From Pseudomonas oryzihabitans (GTDB lineage Bacteria > Pseudomonadota > Gammaproteobacteria > Pseudomonadales > Pseudomonadaceae): a stretch of 64,000 nt of DNA. This document shows positions 28,858 through 39,709 of this stretch, piece by piece. Below the pieces are notes generated by a model. It saw nothing but the letters and a program-made list of their open reading frames with translations. It ran no database searches and was not told where the DNA came from. The stretch covers positions 3,332,001-3,396,000 of the forward strand of contig NZ_CP102428.1 of NCBI RefSeq assembly GCF_024652905.1, read 5' to 3'. The position numbers were made by a program, and so were the translations under genes. Within the stretch, counting starts at the first letter, position 1, and each line of letters starts with the position of its first letter.

Positions 28858-30627
28858 TTAGAAGGCCTCCTCAGCCAGGGCGTAGAGCGGCTGGGCGCCA
28901 CTGCGCACGGCGGCGGCCAAGCTCAGGGTGCGCGGCAGCAGGCGGGCGAAATAGAAGCGTGCAGTGGCCAGCTTGGCTTCGGCGAAGCTGGCTTCCTGAT
29001 CCGCAGCAGCCGCCGCGGCCCGTGCCCAGAGATAGGCATAGGCGACATAGCCGAACAGATGCAGGTAATCCACCGAGGCGGCGCCGAGCTCATGAGGGTC
29101 GGTGGTACCCGCCTGCAGCAGCCACTCGGTCGCGCCATCCAGTTGATCCAGGGCCTGGCGCAGGGGTGCGGCGAATTCGCTGTCCGCCGGCAGGCTGGCG
29201 AGATAGCCGTGGACCTCTTCGCTGAAGGGCCGGTAGAGGGCGCCACGACTGCCGGCCAGCTTGCGGCCGACCAGGTCGAGGGCCTGGATGCCATTGGTGC
29301 CTTCGTAGATCTGGGTGATGCGCACGTCACGCACCAACTGCTCCTGGCCCCATTCACGGATGTAGCCATGGCCGCCGAACACCTGCTGACCCGCGACGCA
29401 GAGTTCCAGGCCGAGATCGGTGAGGAAGCCCTTGGCGACCGGGGTCAACAGCGCCACCAGGGCTTCGGCGCGTTCGCGCTCGACGGGCTCGGGGCTGTAC
29501 TTGGCGGTGTCAAGTTGCAGGGCGACATAGCTGGAGAACAGCCGGCCGCCTTCGTTCAGGGCCTTCATGGTCAGCAGCATGCGGCGCACGTCAGGGTGAA
29601 CGATGATGGGATCGGCGTTCTTGGCGGCCTGCTGGATACCGGCAGGCGAGCGGCTCTGCAGGCGCTCGCGGGCATAGGCCAGGGCATTCTGGTAGGAGCG
29701 CTCGCTCGACCCCAGGCCCTGGATGCCAACGCCCAGGCGCTCGTAGTTCATCATGGTGAACATGGCGGCCAGGCCCTTGTTGACCTCGCCCACCAGATAG
29801 CCGACCGCGCCATCGAAGTTCATCACGCAGGTGGCGGCGCCCTTGATGCCCATCTTGTGTTCCAGGGAGCCACAGGCCACGGCGTTGCGCGCGCCCAGGG
29901 CACCCGCCTCGTCCACCAGGATCTTGGGCACCAGGAACAGCGAGATGCCCCGCGAGCCGGCCGGAGCATCGGGCAGCTTGGCCAGCACCAGATGGACGAT
30001 GTTCTCGGTGAGGTCGTGCTCGCCGGCGGTGATGAAGATCTTGGTGCCGGTGACCCGGTAACTGCCGTCGGCCTGGGGTTCGGCGCGGGTGCGGATCAGG
30101 CCCAGGTCGGTGCCGGCATGGGGCTCGGTCAGGCACATGGAGCCGGCCCACTGGCCGCTGTAGAGGTTGGGAAGGTAGGCCTGCTTGAGCGCCTCGCTGC
30201 CATGGGCGTGCAGGGCCAGACAGGCGCCAGCGCTGAGCATCGGATAGAGACCGAAGGCCAGGCAGCTGGCGTGCATCATCTCCTCGACCTGGGCGGTAAG
30301 CACCTTGGGCATGCCCATACCGCCGTATTCGGGATCGCCACCGACCCCGACCCAGCCACCTTCGGCAAAGGCCTGGTAGGCCTGGCGGAAACCCTGGGGG
30401 GTGGTCACTTCGCCGTCTTTCCAGTGGCAGCCTTCTTCATCGGAATTACGATTGAGCGGCGCCAGTTCCTGGGCGCACAGCTTGCCGGCTTCTTCGAGGA
30501 TGGCATCGGCGGTCTCGCCATCCACCACCTCGGCCAGGGCAGGCCACTGACTCCAGTGGTCCTTGACCTTGAGGACGGCATCCAGCACGAAACGGATATC
30601 GCGAAGCGGCGGGGTGTAGTCAGCCAT
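28858..30627 (-). CDS. acyl-CoA dehydrogenase, FadE-type (C-terminal-extended)
   Basis: A 589-residue flavoprotein that introduces the first double bond in fatty acyl-CoA beta-oxidation. The acyl-CoA dehydrogenase core runs through MCLTEPHAGTDLGLIRT (FAD/substrate loop) and FGGHGYIREWGQEQLVRDVRITQIYEGTNGIQALDL. The ~120-residue C-terminal extension is that of the 600-residue FadE group of pseudomonads. The ATG at 30627 is supported by a GAGGAG 7 bases upstream. It is a paralogue of the next gene. In P. aeruginosa the corresponding pair (PA0506/PA0508, from memory) prefers different chain lengths. Confidence 0.9.
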   Translation of the reverse strand: MADYTPPLRDIRFVLDAVLKVKDHWSQWPALAEVVDGETADAILEEAGKLCAQELAPLNRNSDEEGCHWKDGEVTTPQGFRQAYQAFAEGGWVGVGGDPEYGGMGMPKVLTAQVEEMMHASCLAFGLYPMLSAGACLALHAHGSEALKQAYLPNLYSGQWAGSMCLTEPHAGTDLGLIRTRAEPQADGSYRVTGTKIFITAGEHDLTENIVHLVLAKLPDAPAGSRGISLFLVPKILVDEAGALGARNAVACGSLEHKMGIKGAATCVMNFDGAVGYLVGEVNKGLAAMFTMMNYERLGVGIQGLGSSERSYQNALAYARERLQSRSPAGIQQAAKNADPIIVHPDVRRMLLTMKALNEGGRLFSSYVALQLDTAKYSPEPVERERAEALVALLTPVAKGFLTDLGLELCVAGQQVFGGHGYIREWGQEQLVRDVRITQIYEGTNGIQALDLVGRKLAGSRGALYRPFSEEVHGYLASLPADSEFAAPLRQALDQLDGATEWLLQAGTTDPHELGAASVDYLHLFGYVAYAYLWARAAAAAADQEASFAEAKLATARFYFARLLPRTLSLAAAVRSGAQPLYALAEEAF

Positions 30628-30707
30628 GTCGAGTCTCCTCGGAAGGTGTTCTTGTCGGTATGACTCGAGTGTAAGACCGAACCGGAAGGGAGACATAGGT
30701 TCATGAT

Positions 30708-30723
30708 CTGACCTGGCGGTCAG
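30708..30723. promoter_or_regulatory. inverted repeat CTGACC-TGGC-GGTCAG
   Basis: This 6+6 symmetric site lies 81 bases upstream of the acyl-CoA dehydrogenase start. It could be an operator for that gene. Confidence 0.4.
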
Positions 30724-30768
30724 CCGATCAGAGGTCCGCGCCGGCTGGCTTTTTCGCATGCGTGAAAA

Positions 30769-30798
30769 AGCGAAAACCCCGCCGGAGCGGGGTTTTCA
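30769..30798. terminator. Rho-independent terminator after acyl-CoA dehydrogenase
   Basis: GAAAACCCCGC / GCGGGGTTTTC folds into a long stem, with T-rich ends on both strands. It lies just past the stop of the 601-residue dehydrogenase gene. Confidence 0.88.
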
Positions 30799-30814
30799 GA
30801 GGAGCTTCGTACCC

Positions 30815-32620
<1,806 letters not shown>

Positions 32621-32694
32621 GACTGTTACCTCTTTGCGAATGCTTGTTGTCGAGGGTGGCGGCAGCGTCGCTACGGACCCGCCGCCAGGGCGTT

Positions 32695-32708
32695 TAAACA
32701 GTCGTTTG
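32695..32708. promoter_or_regulatory. PsrA-like operator upstream of fadE-type gene
   Basis: TAAAC-AGTC-GTTTG (read on the minus strand CAAAC-GACT-GTTTA) fits the PsrA consensus S-AAAC-N2-4-GTTT-S at all but one outer base. It is flanked by extra GTTT and GAAAC arms. PsrA represses beta-oxidation genes until long-chain fatty acids bind it. Confidence 0.6.
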
Positions 32709-32766
32709 AAACTAATGTTCCAGCCCCGGCCTTGTCAAGCGCGGCGAGGACGAGCGGAACGACCGG

Positions 32767-33090
32767 TCAGTCCGCCAGGGCCAGGGCTTCGCGCAGTTCT
32801 GCCGCCCCGTTCGGGCGTACCAGCCGCGCCAGCTCCTGGCCTTCCTTGAAGACGATCAAGGTCGGCCAGAGCTTGACGCGGAAAGAGCGCCCCAGGCGGC
32901 GCCCGGAGCCATCCTCGATCTTGAGATGGCGCACGGTGGGATGCTCTGCCAGGGCCGTGGCAAGCAGCGGCTGGGCGGCGCGACAGTGGCCGCACCAGGG
33001 TGCGCCGAATTCCAGCAGGGTCACCCCGGGCAGGGCATCGACGTCGGCGCGGGCGGGTTCCCGCTCCGCATAGGTGGTGGTCATGGGCAT
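32767..33090 (-). CDS. thioredoxin family protein
   Basis: A 107-residue single-domain thioredoxin-fold protein with the redox motif WCGHC (Cys33, Cys36) and the cis-Pro in KLWPTLIVF. The ATG at 33090 is chosen for the AGGAG 7 bases upstream, and another ATG follows two codons later. It has no signal peptide and so is cytoplasmic. The partner is unknown. It stands between two unrelated genes. Confidence 0.88.
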   Translation of the reverse strand: MPMTTTYAEREPARADVDALPGVTLLEFGAPWCGHCRAAQPLLATALAEHPTVRHLKIEDGSGRRLGRSFRVKLWPTLIVFKEGQELARLVRPNGAAELREALALAD

Positions 33091-33254
33091 GGCTGGGCTC
33101 CTGAAGTCGGTTCCAACGGTGGACAAGTCGCTGGCGGGACTGCTCGATCACGGGAAAAGGACTAGGGTCGATCCTGCGGTACGCCCCGACTTCATGACAA
33201 TAAAACCAGGCGCTTCATTTCTGCCTCCGTCTCCTCCCTTTCCTGAGGCCCGCC

Positions 33255-34589
33255 ATGAGCCAGACAGCGACCCCCGTTTCACCCGCCACCCTGCGCAAGG
33301 TCATCTCCGCCGCGTCCATCGGCAACTTCGTCGAATGGTTCGATTTCGCCCTCTACGGCTTTCTCGCCACTCTGCTCGCGGCGCACTTCTTTCCCAGTGG
33401 GGATGCCACTGCCGGCCTGCTCAAGACCTTTGCCGTCTTTGCCGTGGCCTTCGCCTTTCGCCCATTGGGCGGCATCGTCTTCGGCCTGCTGGGCGACCGC
33501 ATCGGCCGCAAGCGTACCCTGGCGCTGACCATCCTGATCATGGCCGGCGCCACCGCCCTGATCGGCATCCTGCCCAGCTACGCCACCATCGGCATCTGGG
33601 CACCGATCCTGCTGACGCTGATCCGTTGCGCCCAGGGCTTTTCCGCCGGGGGCGAATACGCCGGCGCCTGCGCCTACGTGATGGAGCATTCGCCGCGCGA
33701 TCGTCGCGGACGCTATGGCAGCTTCGTGCCGGTCTCGACCTTTCTCGCCTTCGCCAGCGCCGCCCTGACCGCCTGGGGACTGGAGCGGCTGCTGGGCGCC
33801 GCGGTCATGGCCGACTGGGGCTGGCGCATCCCCTTCCTGGCCGCCGCGCCGCTGGGTCTGATCGGCCTCTACTTGCGCCTGAAGCTGGACGAGACGCCGG
33901 CCTTCCAGGCGCTGGAAGCCGACCATGAGGTCAGCCATTCGCCGCTGGGCGAGACGCTCCGGCTGCAGGGTCGCTCGATCCTGCGCCTGGGCGCCTTCAT
34001 CTCGCTGACGGCGCTGTCCTTCTATATGTTCACCACCTACTTCTCCACCTACCTGCAACTGGCCGGCGGCTTCGACCGGGCCGCGGCCCTGGCCATCAGC
34101 CTGATCACCCTGTTCGCCGCCGCGGCCGCCTGTCCGGTGCTGGGGCGCGTCACCGATCGCATCGGGCGGCGCATGACCACGGTGCTGGCCAGCCTGGTAT
34201 TGGCGGTAGGCGTCTATCCGGCGCTGCTGCTGGCCAGCAGCGGCCAGTTCGGCAGTGCCCTGCTGGGCTCCCTGTTGCTGGGCGCCGGCGCGGTACTGTG
34301 TAACGTGGTGACCGCGCCGCTGCTCAGCGAGATCTTTCCGACCCGCACCCGCTACACCGCGGGCGCCATTACCTACAACCTGGCCTACACCATCTTCGGC
34401 GGCACCGCGCCACTGATGGCGACCTGGCTGATCGGCACCACCGGCAGCAATCTCTCGCCGGCGCTCTACCTGATCCTGATCGCCCTGCTCGGCCTGATCG
34501 GCGGCCTGAGTCTGCCCGAGACCTCGCGCATCGATCTGGACGAGGTCAGCGAAGGCGGTGAACCGGCCTATCGCGCGGTGCGAGGCTAG
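33255..34589 (+). CDS. MFS transporter, metabolite:H+ symporter (MHS) family
   Basis: A 444-residue twelve-helix transporter. IGNFVEWFDFALYGFLA at the start and RPLGGIVFGLLGDRIGRKRTL (loop 2-3 signature) identify the MHS subgroup that carries alpha-ketoglutarate, citrate, proline/betaine or shikimate. GFSAGGEYAGA in helix 4 also fits. The substrate cannot be told from sequence or neighbours. Confidence 0.88.
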   Translation: MSQTATPVSPATLRKVISAASIGNFVEWFDFALYGFLATLLAAHFFPSGDATAGLLKTFAVFAVAFAFRPLGGIVFGLLGDRIGRKRTLALTILIMAGATALIGILPSYATIGIWAPILLTLIRCAQGFSAGGEYAGACAYVMEHSPRDRRGRYGSFVPVSTFLAFASAALTAWGLERLLGAAVMADWGWRIPFLAAAPLGLIGLYLRLKLDETPAFQALEADHEVSHSPLGETLRLQGRSILRLGAFISLTALSFYMFTTYFSTYLQLAGGFDRAAALAISLITLFAAAAACPVLGRVTDRIGRRMTTVLASLVLAVGVYPALLLASSGQFGSALLGSLLLGAGAVLCNVVTAPLLSEIFPTRTRYTAGAITYNLAYTIFGGTAPLMATWLIGTTGSNLSPALYLILIALLGLIGGLSLPETSRIDLDEVSEGGEPAYRAVRG

Positions 34590-34659
34590 ACCGCTCGTCC
34601 CTTGGCCGGCACTTCCTCCGGGTCCATCTGCCGATAGGCAAAAGGCCCGGAGTTTTGCC

Positions 34660-35082
34660 ATGCCCGCCGCTCACGATCTGCAACGCTTCCTCGACGCCCA
34701 GGCCGACACCTATGCCACCGCCCTGGCGGAGATCCGCGCCGGGCGCAAGCGCAGTCACTGGATGTGGTTCATCTTTCCGCAGATCCAGGGGCTGGGCCGC
34801 AGCGAGACGGCGCAGCGCTACGCCATCGCCTCCCGCGACGAGGCCAGTGCCTACCTGGCGCACCCGCTGCTGGGACCGCGGCTGCGGGAGATCACCGCCG
34901 CCGCGCTGGAGCATCCGCAGCTGTCGGCCACGGCGCTGTTCGGCCAGCCGGACGATCTCAAATTCCATTCCTGCCTGACCCTCTTCGCCGCCGTGGCCGA
35001 AGACCCCGAACCCTTTCGCCAGGCGCTGAAGACCTTTTTCGCCGGCCAGCCGGACGAAGCCACCCTGACGCGACTCTGTTAG
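34660..35082 (+). CDS. DUF1810 family protein
   Basis: A 140-residue soluble protein of DUF1810, recognised by LQRFLDAQADTYATALAEIRAGRKRSHWMWFIFPQIQGLG and KFHSCLTLFA. The function is not known to me. The ATG at 34660 gives the family length. Its stop region overlaps the end of the convergent cupin gene by 4 bases. Confidence 0.88.
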   Translation: MPAAHDLQRFLDAQADTYATALAEIRAGRKRSHWMWFIFPQIQGLGRSETAQRYAIASRDEASAYLAHPLLGPRLREITAAALEHPQLSATALFGQPDDLKFHSCLTLFAAVAEDPEPFRQALKTFFAGQPDEATLTRLC

Positions 35083-35666
35083 CGCCACAGCGTGGGCAGC
35101 GCGCCCTCGCGCCCGCTCACCGGGTCGCTCGTGGGCAAGGGCACCTGGGCGATCAGTTCGACCGAACGCGCATGGGCGGCCGAATCGGCGCGTTGGGTGA
35201 TGAAATCCTGTTGATCGGGTGGATAAGCGCCCACCACCAGGAAGTCCGCACTGGACTCCAGATTGCGGTGCCCGGTACCCGCCGGCAGTACCACCACATC
35301 ACCCGCGGTCACCGCCACATCCTGCCCCTGCTCGCCGCCAAGACGCAGCCGCGCCTGGCCGCGCGCCACACCCAGGGCCTCATGGGCATTGGGGTGATAG
35401 TGATGGTAGTCGTAGACGCCATAGCGCCACTGCGGAGGCCAGGCGTTGTCGGCGAACAGTCGCTCCAGCGCCGCCGCGCGGTCGGTTCCTTCCAGAGGAA
35501 CCTGGCGATAGAGGAGCACGGGCAGGCGGCTGTTGGGGATGACGCCGTCATCGGCGAAGTACAGGTGCTCGGGCTGACCGGTTCCCACCGGCGCGGCCAG
35601 GGCCACGGCAGTGGGGGCGAGGCCCAGCACCAGGGAAAGGACGGACAGCGGTGGACGACGCGACAT
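35079..35666 (-). CDS. exported cupin domain protein
   Basis: A 195-residue protein with a likely signal peptide (LSVLSLVLGLAPTAVALAA). The single cupin domain has the metal-ligand pattern HHYHPNAHEALGV (~85-97) and GDVVVLPAGTGHRN (~122-135). The function is unknown. The ATG at 35666 has a GGGAG upstream. It is probably periplasmic. Confidence 0.82.
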   Translation of the reverse strand: MSRRPPLSVLSLVLGLAPTAVALAAPVGTGQPEHLYFADDGVIPNSRLPVLLYRQVPLEGTDRAAALERLFADNAWPPQWRYGVYDYHHYHPNAHEALGVARGQARLRLGGEQGQDVAVTAGDVVVLPAGTGHRNLESSADFLVVGAYPPDQQDFITQRADSAAHARSVELIAQVPLPTSDPVSGREGALPTLWR

Positions 35667-35736
35667 ACGGAACTCCCTCAAGGCTTTGCCAATGGAGGCC
35701 CGCCTGCCGCCCGGGTTCAGCGCCCGCGACGAGGGG

Positions 35737-36438
35737 TCAGGCCAGCCATTCCCGCAGCAGCGCCGTGGTCCGCTCCGGCAGTTCCAGCGGCGGCAGGTGG
35801 CCGCAGCTGTCCAGTACCACCAGCCGCGAGTCCTGGATACCGGCGTGCATGAGTTCGGCTTCAGCCGGCGGGGTGAGCTGGTCCTGGGCGCCGACCACGA
35901 TCAGGGTCGGTATGCGGATCTGCGCCAGGGTCGGCCGCGAATCGGGGCGGTCGATGATCGACTGCTGCTGACGCAGAAAGGCTTCCTTGCCCACCGCCTT
36001 GCCCATGGCCAGCACGGTGTCAGCGACCGGCGTGCCCAGGCGCGAGGCGTGGATCAGGCGCGGCAGCAGTTGCGGACTGATGCCGAGAAAGCGCCCGCGT
36101 TCGGCCAGATCAAGCATGGCGCGGCGCTGGGCGGCGCGCTCGGGGGCATCCGGGCTGGCCATGGTGTCGAACAGCGCCAGCCGCACCACCCGCTCCGGCG
36201 CCTGGCGCAGAATCTCGAAGGCCACGTAGCCGCCCATGGACAGGGCGCCCAAGGCGAAGCGCGGCGGCGCCTCGGCCAGCACCCGGCGCGCCAGGGCGGC
36301 GATACCCAGATCGCGGGTGAGATCGGGGATAAGCACCGGGCAGGTATCGGCCAGGTCGGCGGCCTGGATGGCCCAGAGACGCCTGTCACAGAGCAGGCCG
36401 GGAAGCAGGATCAGGGGTAGCGCGTCGGTAGCTGTCAT
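35737..36438 (-). CDS. alpha/beta hydrolase
   Basis: A 233-residue alpha/beta-hydrolase-fold protein. The nucleophile elbow is GALSMGGY. An acid lies in VVGAQDQLTP and the His in DSCGHLPPLELPE. LLPGLLCDRRLW near the N-terminus forms the oxyanion region. The substrate is unknown. The ATG at 36438 is preferred, and a GTG at 36459 in frame is the alternative. Confidence 0.85.
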   Translation of the reverse strand: MTATDALPLILLPGLLCDRRLWAIQAADLADTCPVLIPDLTRDLGIAALARRVLAEAPPRFALGALSMGGYVAFEILRQAPERVVRLALFDTMASPDAPERAAQRRAMLDLAERGRFLGISPQLLPRLIHASRLGTPVADTVLAMGKAVGKEAFLRQQQSIIDRPDSRPTLAQIRIPTLIVVGAQDQLTPPAEAELMHAGIQDSRLVVLDSCGHLPPLELPERTTALLREWLA

Positions 36439-36550
36439 CACTAGGAACTTGAGAGACACTGCGGAAAACGCGCAGTGTAGCGCGGATCACCAGCGAACCC
36501 GGCGGGCTTCGCGGGTTCCAAGGGACATTGCCAAGGATCCGGGAACATCC

Positions 36551-36847
36551 ATGCGTACTGAAGGCTTCTTCGACTGGCTCGGCGCTGCGCTCGGCCAGGT
36601 CATCCGTTTCATCATCGATCTGTTCGGTTCGGTCCTGGGCGGCCTTGCCGATGCCGTGCACGACTTCCTCCATGGCATGGCCCGCTCTATCGGCATGGAC
36701 GACTCCTATATCAGCTTCGTGGTCCTGGCCATCGGCCTGTTGCTGCTCTACGCCGCGGTACGGGCCTTCATGGCGCGCTCGGTGGTGGGTGGCGTCATCT
36801 GGCTGATTCTTGGCCTCATGGTGATGAGCTGGCTGATCCGCGGCTGA
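36551..36847 (+). CDS. small membrane protein of unknown function
   Basis: A 98-residue protein with an amphipathic N-terminal half (GQVIRFIIDLFGSVLGGL) and two hydrophobic segments (FVVLAIGLLLLYAA and VIWLILGLMVMSWLI). I do not recognise a family. Host-like codon use supports a real gene. Confidence 0.65.
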   Translation: MRTEGFFDWLGAALGQVIRFIIDLFGSVLGGLADAVHDFLHGMARSIGMDDSYISFVVLAIGLLLLYAAVRAFMARSVVGGVIWLILGLMVMSWLIRG

Positions 36848-36905
36848 CTGGTCGCCAGGCGCGCCGCCTGGCACAGTAGGGCTCTCGCTCGGCACGGATG
36901 CCGTC

Positions 36906-37643
36906 ATGCCCCCACCGCTCTCCCAGGTAATGAAGCGCCACTGGCAACGCCTGCGGCCCGGGACCAGTTGCGCCCTCTGCGCCGCCTGGCTTCCGGCCGG
37001 ACTGCCGCTGTGCGAAGGCTGCGACAGCGAATTGCCCTGGCTTGGGCCCCATTGCCAATGCTGCGCCCTGCCCCTGCCGGTGGACGGCCTGCTCTGCGGC
37101 AACTGCCTGGCCGGGCCGCCGGCCTTCGACCAGGTACTGGCGCCCTGGCGCTATGCCTTTCCAGTCGACACCCTGATCAACAGATTCAAGCATCGCGACC
37201 AGGGCAGTCTCGGTCGCGTGGCCGGGACGCTGCTGGCGCGGCATCTGCAGCACCTGTTCGACGAAGGCCAGCCACGCCCGGAATTGTTGCTGCCGGTTCC
37301 GCTCTCACCCTTGCGCCTGCACCAGCGCGGCTCCAACCAGGCCGCCCTGCTGGCCAACTGGCTCGGCCAGGCCCTGCAACTGCCGGTGGATGGCGGATTG
37401 TTGCAGCGGGTGCAGGAACAGCACAGCCAGCAAGGCCTGAGCGCCAGCGAGCGGCGGCGCAATCTCAAACAGGCCTTCGCCCTGGTGCAGGACGCCCAGC
37501 TGGAGGGTCGCCATCTGGCTTTGGTGGACGACGTCCTCACTACCGGCGCCACCGCCGACAGCCTGGCGCGCCTGCTCAAGCGCGCTGGCGCCGGGCGGGT
37601 CGATGTCTATTGCCTGGCGCGGACACCACCACCCGGCGACTAG
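36906..37643 (+). CDS. comF: ComF family protein
   Basis: A 245-residue ComF/GntX-type protein. The N-terminal four-Cys zinc module (CALC, CEGC, CQCC, CGNC within residues 22-65) is followed by a phosphoribosyltransferase fold with LALVDDVLTTGATA. ComF aids uptake or processing of transforming DNA in competent bacteria, and GntX aids use of DNA as a nutrient. The ATG start at 36906 has no strong Shine-Dalgarno. A closer start at residue 9 (Met) is possible. Confidence 0.88.
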   Translation: MPPPLSQVMKRHWQRLRPGTSCALCAAWLPAGLPLCEGCDSELPWLGPHCQCCALPLPVDGLLCGNCLAGPPAFDQVLAPWRYAFPVDTLINRFKHRDQGSLGRVAGTLLARHLQHLFDEGQPRPELLLPVPLSPLRLHQRGSNQAALLANWLGQALQLPVDGGLLQRVQEQHSQQGLSASERRRNLKQAFALVQDAQLEGRHLALVDDVLTTGATADSLARLLKRAGAGRVDVYCLARTPPPGD

Positions 37644-37646
37644 CCG

Positions 37647-37664
37647 CTGTCACCAAAACGTCAT
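37647..37664 (+). promoter_or_regulatory. Pho box upstream of phoX
   Basis: CTGTCAC-CAAA-ACGTCAT matches the PhoB consensus (two CTGTCAT-like 7-mers 4 bases apart) at 6/7 and 5/7 positions. It ends 45 bases before the phoX start, in the place of a -35 element. Confidence 0.7.
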
Positions 37665-37709
37665 TTAGTCTGACTAGCCTCGCCTGCACACCGTGAGGGA
37701 GCCATCCGC

Positions 37710-39599
37710 ATGCACAACGACCAGACTGATCTCGAACGCCTCGTCCACCTCAGCCGCCGACGCTTCATCGGCGCGGGTGCCCTCGCCGGTGCCGCCCTGT
37801 TCCTTGGCGGTGGCCTGCTCGGTCGCAGTGCTCTGGCCGACGCCGTCAGCGAGGCCTCGGGCAATCCCCTGATCGGCTTCGCCAACATCCCGGCTTCCAC
37901 CGCCGACACCCTGGTGGTGCCGCCCGGCTATCGCGCCAGCGTGCTCATCAGTTGGGGCCAGCCACTGCACACCGATGGCCCGGCCTTCCGCCCCGATGGC
38001 AGCCCCAGCGCCGCCGACCAGGCCGTGCAGTTCGGTGACAACAACGATGGCATGGCCTTCTATCCCTTCCCGGACGATCCGGACCGGGCGCTGATGGCGA
38101 TCAACAACGAATACACCAACTACCGCTATCTGCTCAGCCACGGCACGCCGCCCAAGTCCCTGGAAGACACCCGCAAGGCTCAGGCCGCCGAGGGCGTCTC
38201 GGTGATCGAGGTGAAGCGCGTGGACGGCCAATGGCACTTCGTCCAGGGCTCGCCTTACAACCGCCGGGTGCATGGCAATACGCCCATCGCCGTCAGCGGT
38301 CCGGCTGCTGGCCACGACCTGCTCAAGACCGCCGCCGACTCGGCCGGACGCGAAGTATTGGGTACCTTCCAGAACTGCTCCAGCGGCGCCACCCCCTGGC
38401 ACACCTATCTGACCTGCGAAGAGAACTTCACCGATGTCTTTGGCAGCCGCGACGCCAACCTGAAATTCGATGCGGCCCAGAAGCGCTACAGCGTCAAGCA
38501 CGCCAGCGTGGAGAACGACTGGCACCTGCACGACGATCGTTTCGACTTGGCGCAGAATCCCAACGAACTCAACCGCCACGGCTGGATCACCGAGATCGAT
38601 CCCTTCGATCCCCAGGCCAAGCCGGTCAAGCGCACCGCCCTGGGTCGCTTCAAGCACGAGAACGCCGCCCTCGCCCGCACCCGTGATGGCCGCGTGGTGG
38701 TCTACATGGGCGACGACGAACGTGGCGAATTCATCTACAAGTTCGTCAGCCGCGACCGCCTGCAGGACGACCCCAAGGCCAATCGCGACCTGCTCGACCA
38801 CGGCACCCTCTATGTCGCCCGCTTCGACGAGGGCGACCGCGACCCGAACCGTCCCAAGGGCCGCGGCCAGTGGCTGCCGCTGGTGCATGGCGAGAACGGC
38901 CTCACCGCCGCCAACGGCTTCGCCAGCCAGGCCGAGGTGCTCATCCACGCCCGCCAGGCCGGTAGCCAGGTCGGCGCCACGCGCATGGACCGACCCGAGT
39001 GGATCGCCGTCAGCCCCAAGGACGGCCAGGTCTACTGCACCCTGACCAACAACACCAAGCGCGGTGAAGACGGCATGCCGGTGGGTGGCCCCAATCCCCG
39101 CGCCAATAACCTCTACGGCCAGATCGTGCGCTGGCGCGAGAGCGGTGACGATGCCGCGGCCTTGAGTTTCGACTGGGACCTCTTCGTCATCGCCGGCAAT
39201 CCCAAGGTGCACCCGGGCACGCCGGAAGCCGGCTCCCAGCAGATCAATGCCGAGAACATGTTCAACAGCCCCGATGGCCTGGGCTTCGACGCTGCCGGCC
39301 GGCTGTGGGTACTCACCGACGGCAAGTACAGCAACAAGGGTGACTACGAGGGCATGGGCAACAACCAGATGCTCTGCGCCGATCCGCGTAGCGGCGAGAT
39401 GCGCCGTTTCCTGGTCGGCCCGGTCGGCTGCGAGGTCACCGGCCTGGCCTTCTCGCCGGACTACCGGACGATGTTCGTCGGCATCCAGCACCCTGGCGAG
39501 GAAGGCGGTTCCCAGTTCCCGGAGCAACGACCGGATGGTCAGCCCCGCTCTTCGGTGATGGTCATCACTCGGGAAGACGGCGGCGTGATCGGCGCCTGA
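37710..39599 (+). CDS. phoX: PhoX family alkaline phosphatase
   Basis: A 629-residue secreted protein of the PhoX (DUF839) family, a calcium/iron-dependent phosphomonoesterase exported folded by the Tat pathway. The signal peptide has the twin-arginine SRRRFIG followed by a hydrophobic AGALAGAALFLGGGLL. Family blocks include NNEYTNYRYL, GATPWHTYLTCEENF (metal-ligating Cys/Glu region), DDERGEFIYKFVS and the C-terminal DNNQML-like and GCEVTGLAFSPD stretches. The upstream Pho box predicts induction under phosphate starvation. Confidence 0.92.
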   Translation: MHNDQTDLERLVHLSRRRFIGAGALAGAALFLGGGLLGRSALADAVSEASGNPLIGFANIPASTADTLVVPPGYRASVLISWGQPLHTDGPAFRPDGSPSAADQAVQFGDNNDGMAFYPFPDDPDRALMAINNEYTNYRYLLSHGTPPKSLEDTRKAQAAEGVSVIEVKRVDGQWHFVQGSPYNRRVHGNTPIAVSGPAAGHDLLKTAADSAGREVLGTFQNCSSGATPWHTYLTCEENFTDVFGSRDANLKFDAAQKRYSVKHASVENDWHLHDDRFDLAQNPNELNRHGWITEIDPFDPQAKPVKRTALGRFKHENAALARTRDGRVVVYMGDDERGEFIYKFVSRDRLQDDPKANRDLLDHGTLYVARFDEGDRDPNRPKGRGQWLPLVHGENGLTAANGFASQAEVLIHARQAGSQVGATRMDRPEWIAVSPKDGQVYCTLTNNTKRGEDGMPVGGPNPRANNLYGQIVRWRESGDDAAALSFDWDLFVIAGNPKVHPGTPEAGSQQINAENMFNSPDGLGFDAAGRLWVLTDGKYSNKGDYEGMGNNQMLCADPRSGEMRRFLVGPVGCEVTGLAFSPDYRTMFVGIQHPGEEGGSQFPEQRPDGQPRSSVMVITREDGGVIGA

Positions 39600-39709
39600 C
39601 CGGCGAGCGGATAGCGCTCGAGCCTTCGCCATGGGGCTCGGGCATGCGCTAGCATCTCCCGGATGCAGGGTGGCAATCGCCATCGTCCCCCGTGACCGAG
39701 GAGCGCGCC

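Noticed and set aside
37674..39683. 669-residue open frame antisense to phoX
   Set aside because: The sense frame has a Tat signal and PhoX motifs. The antisense frame is a compositional artefact.
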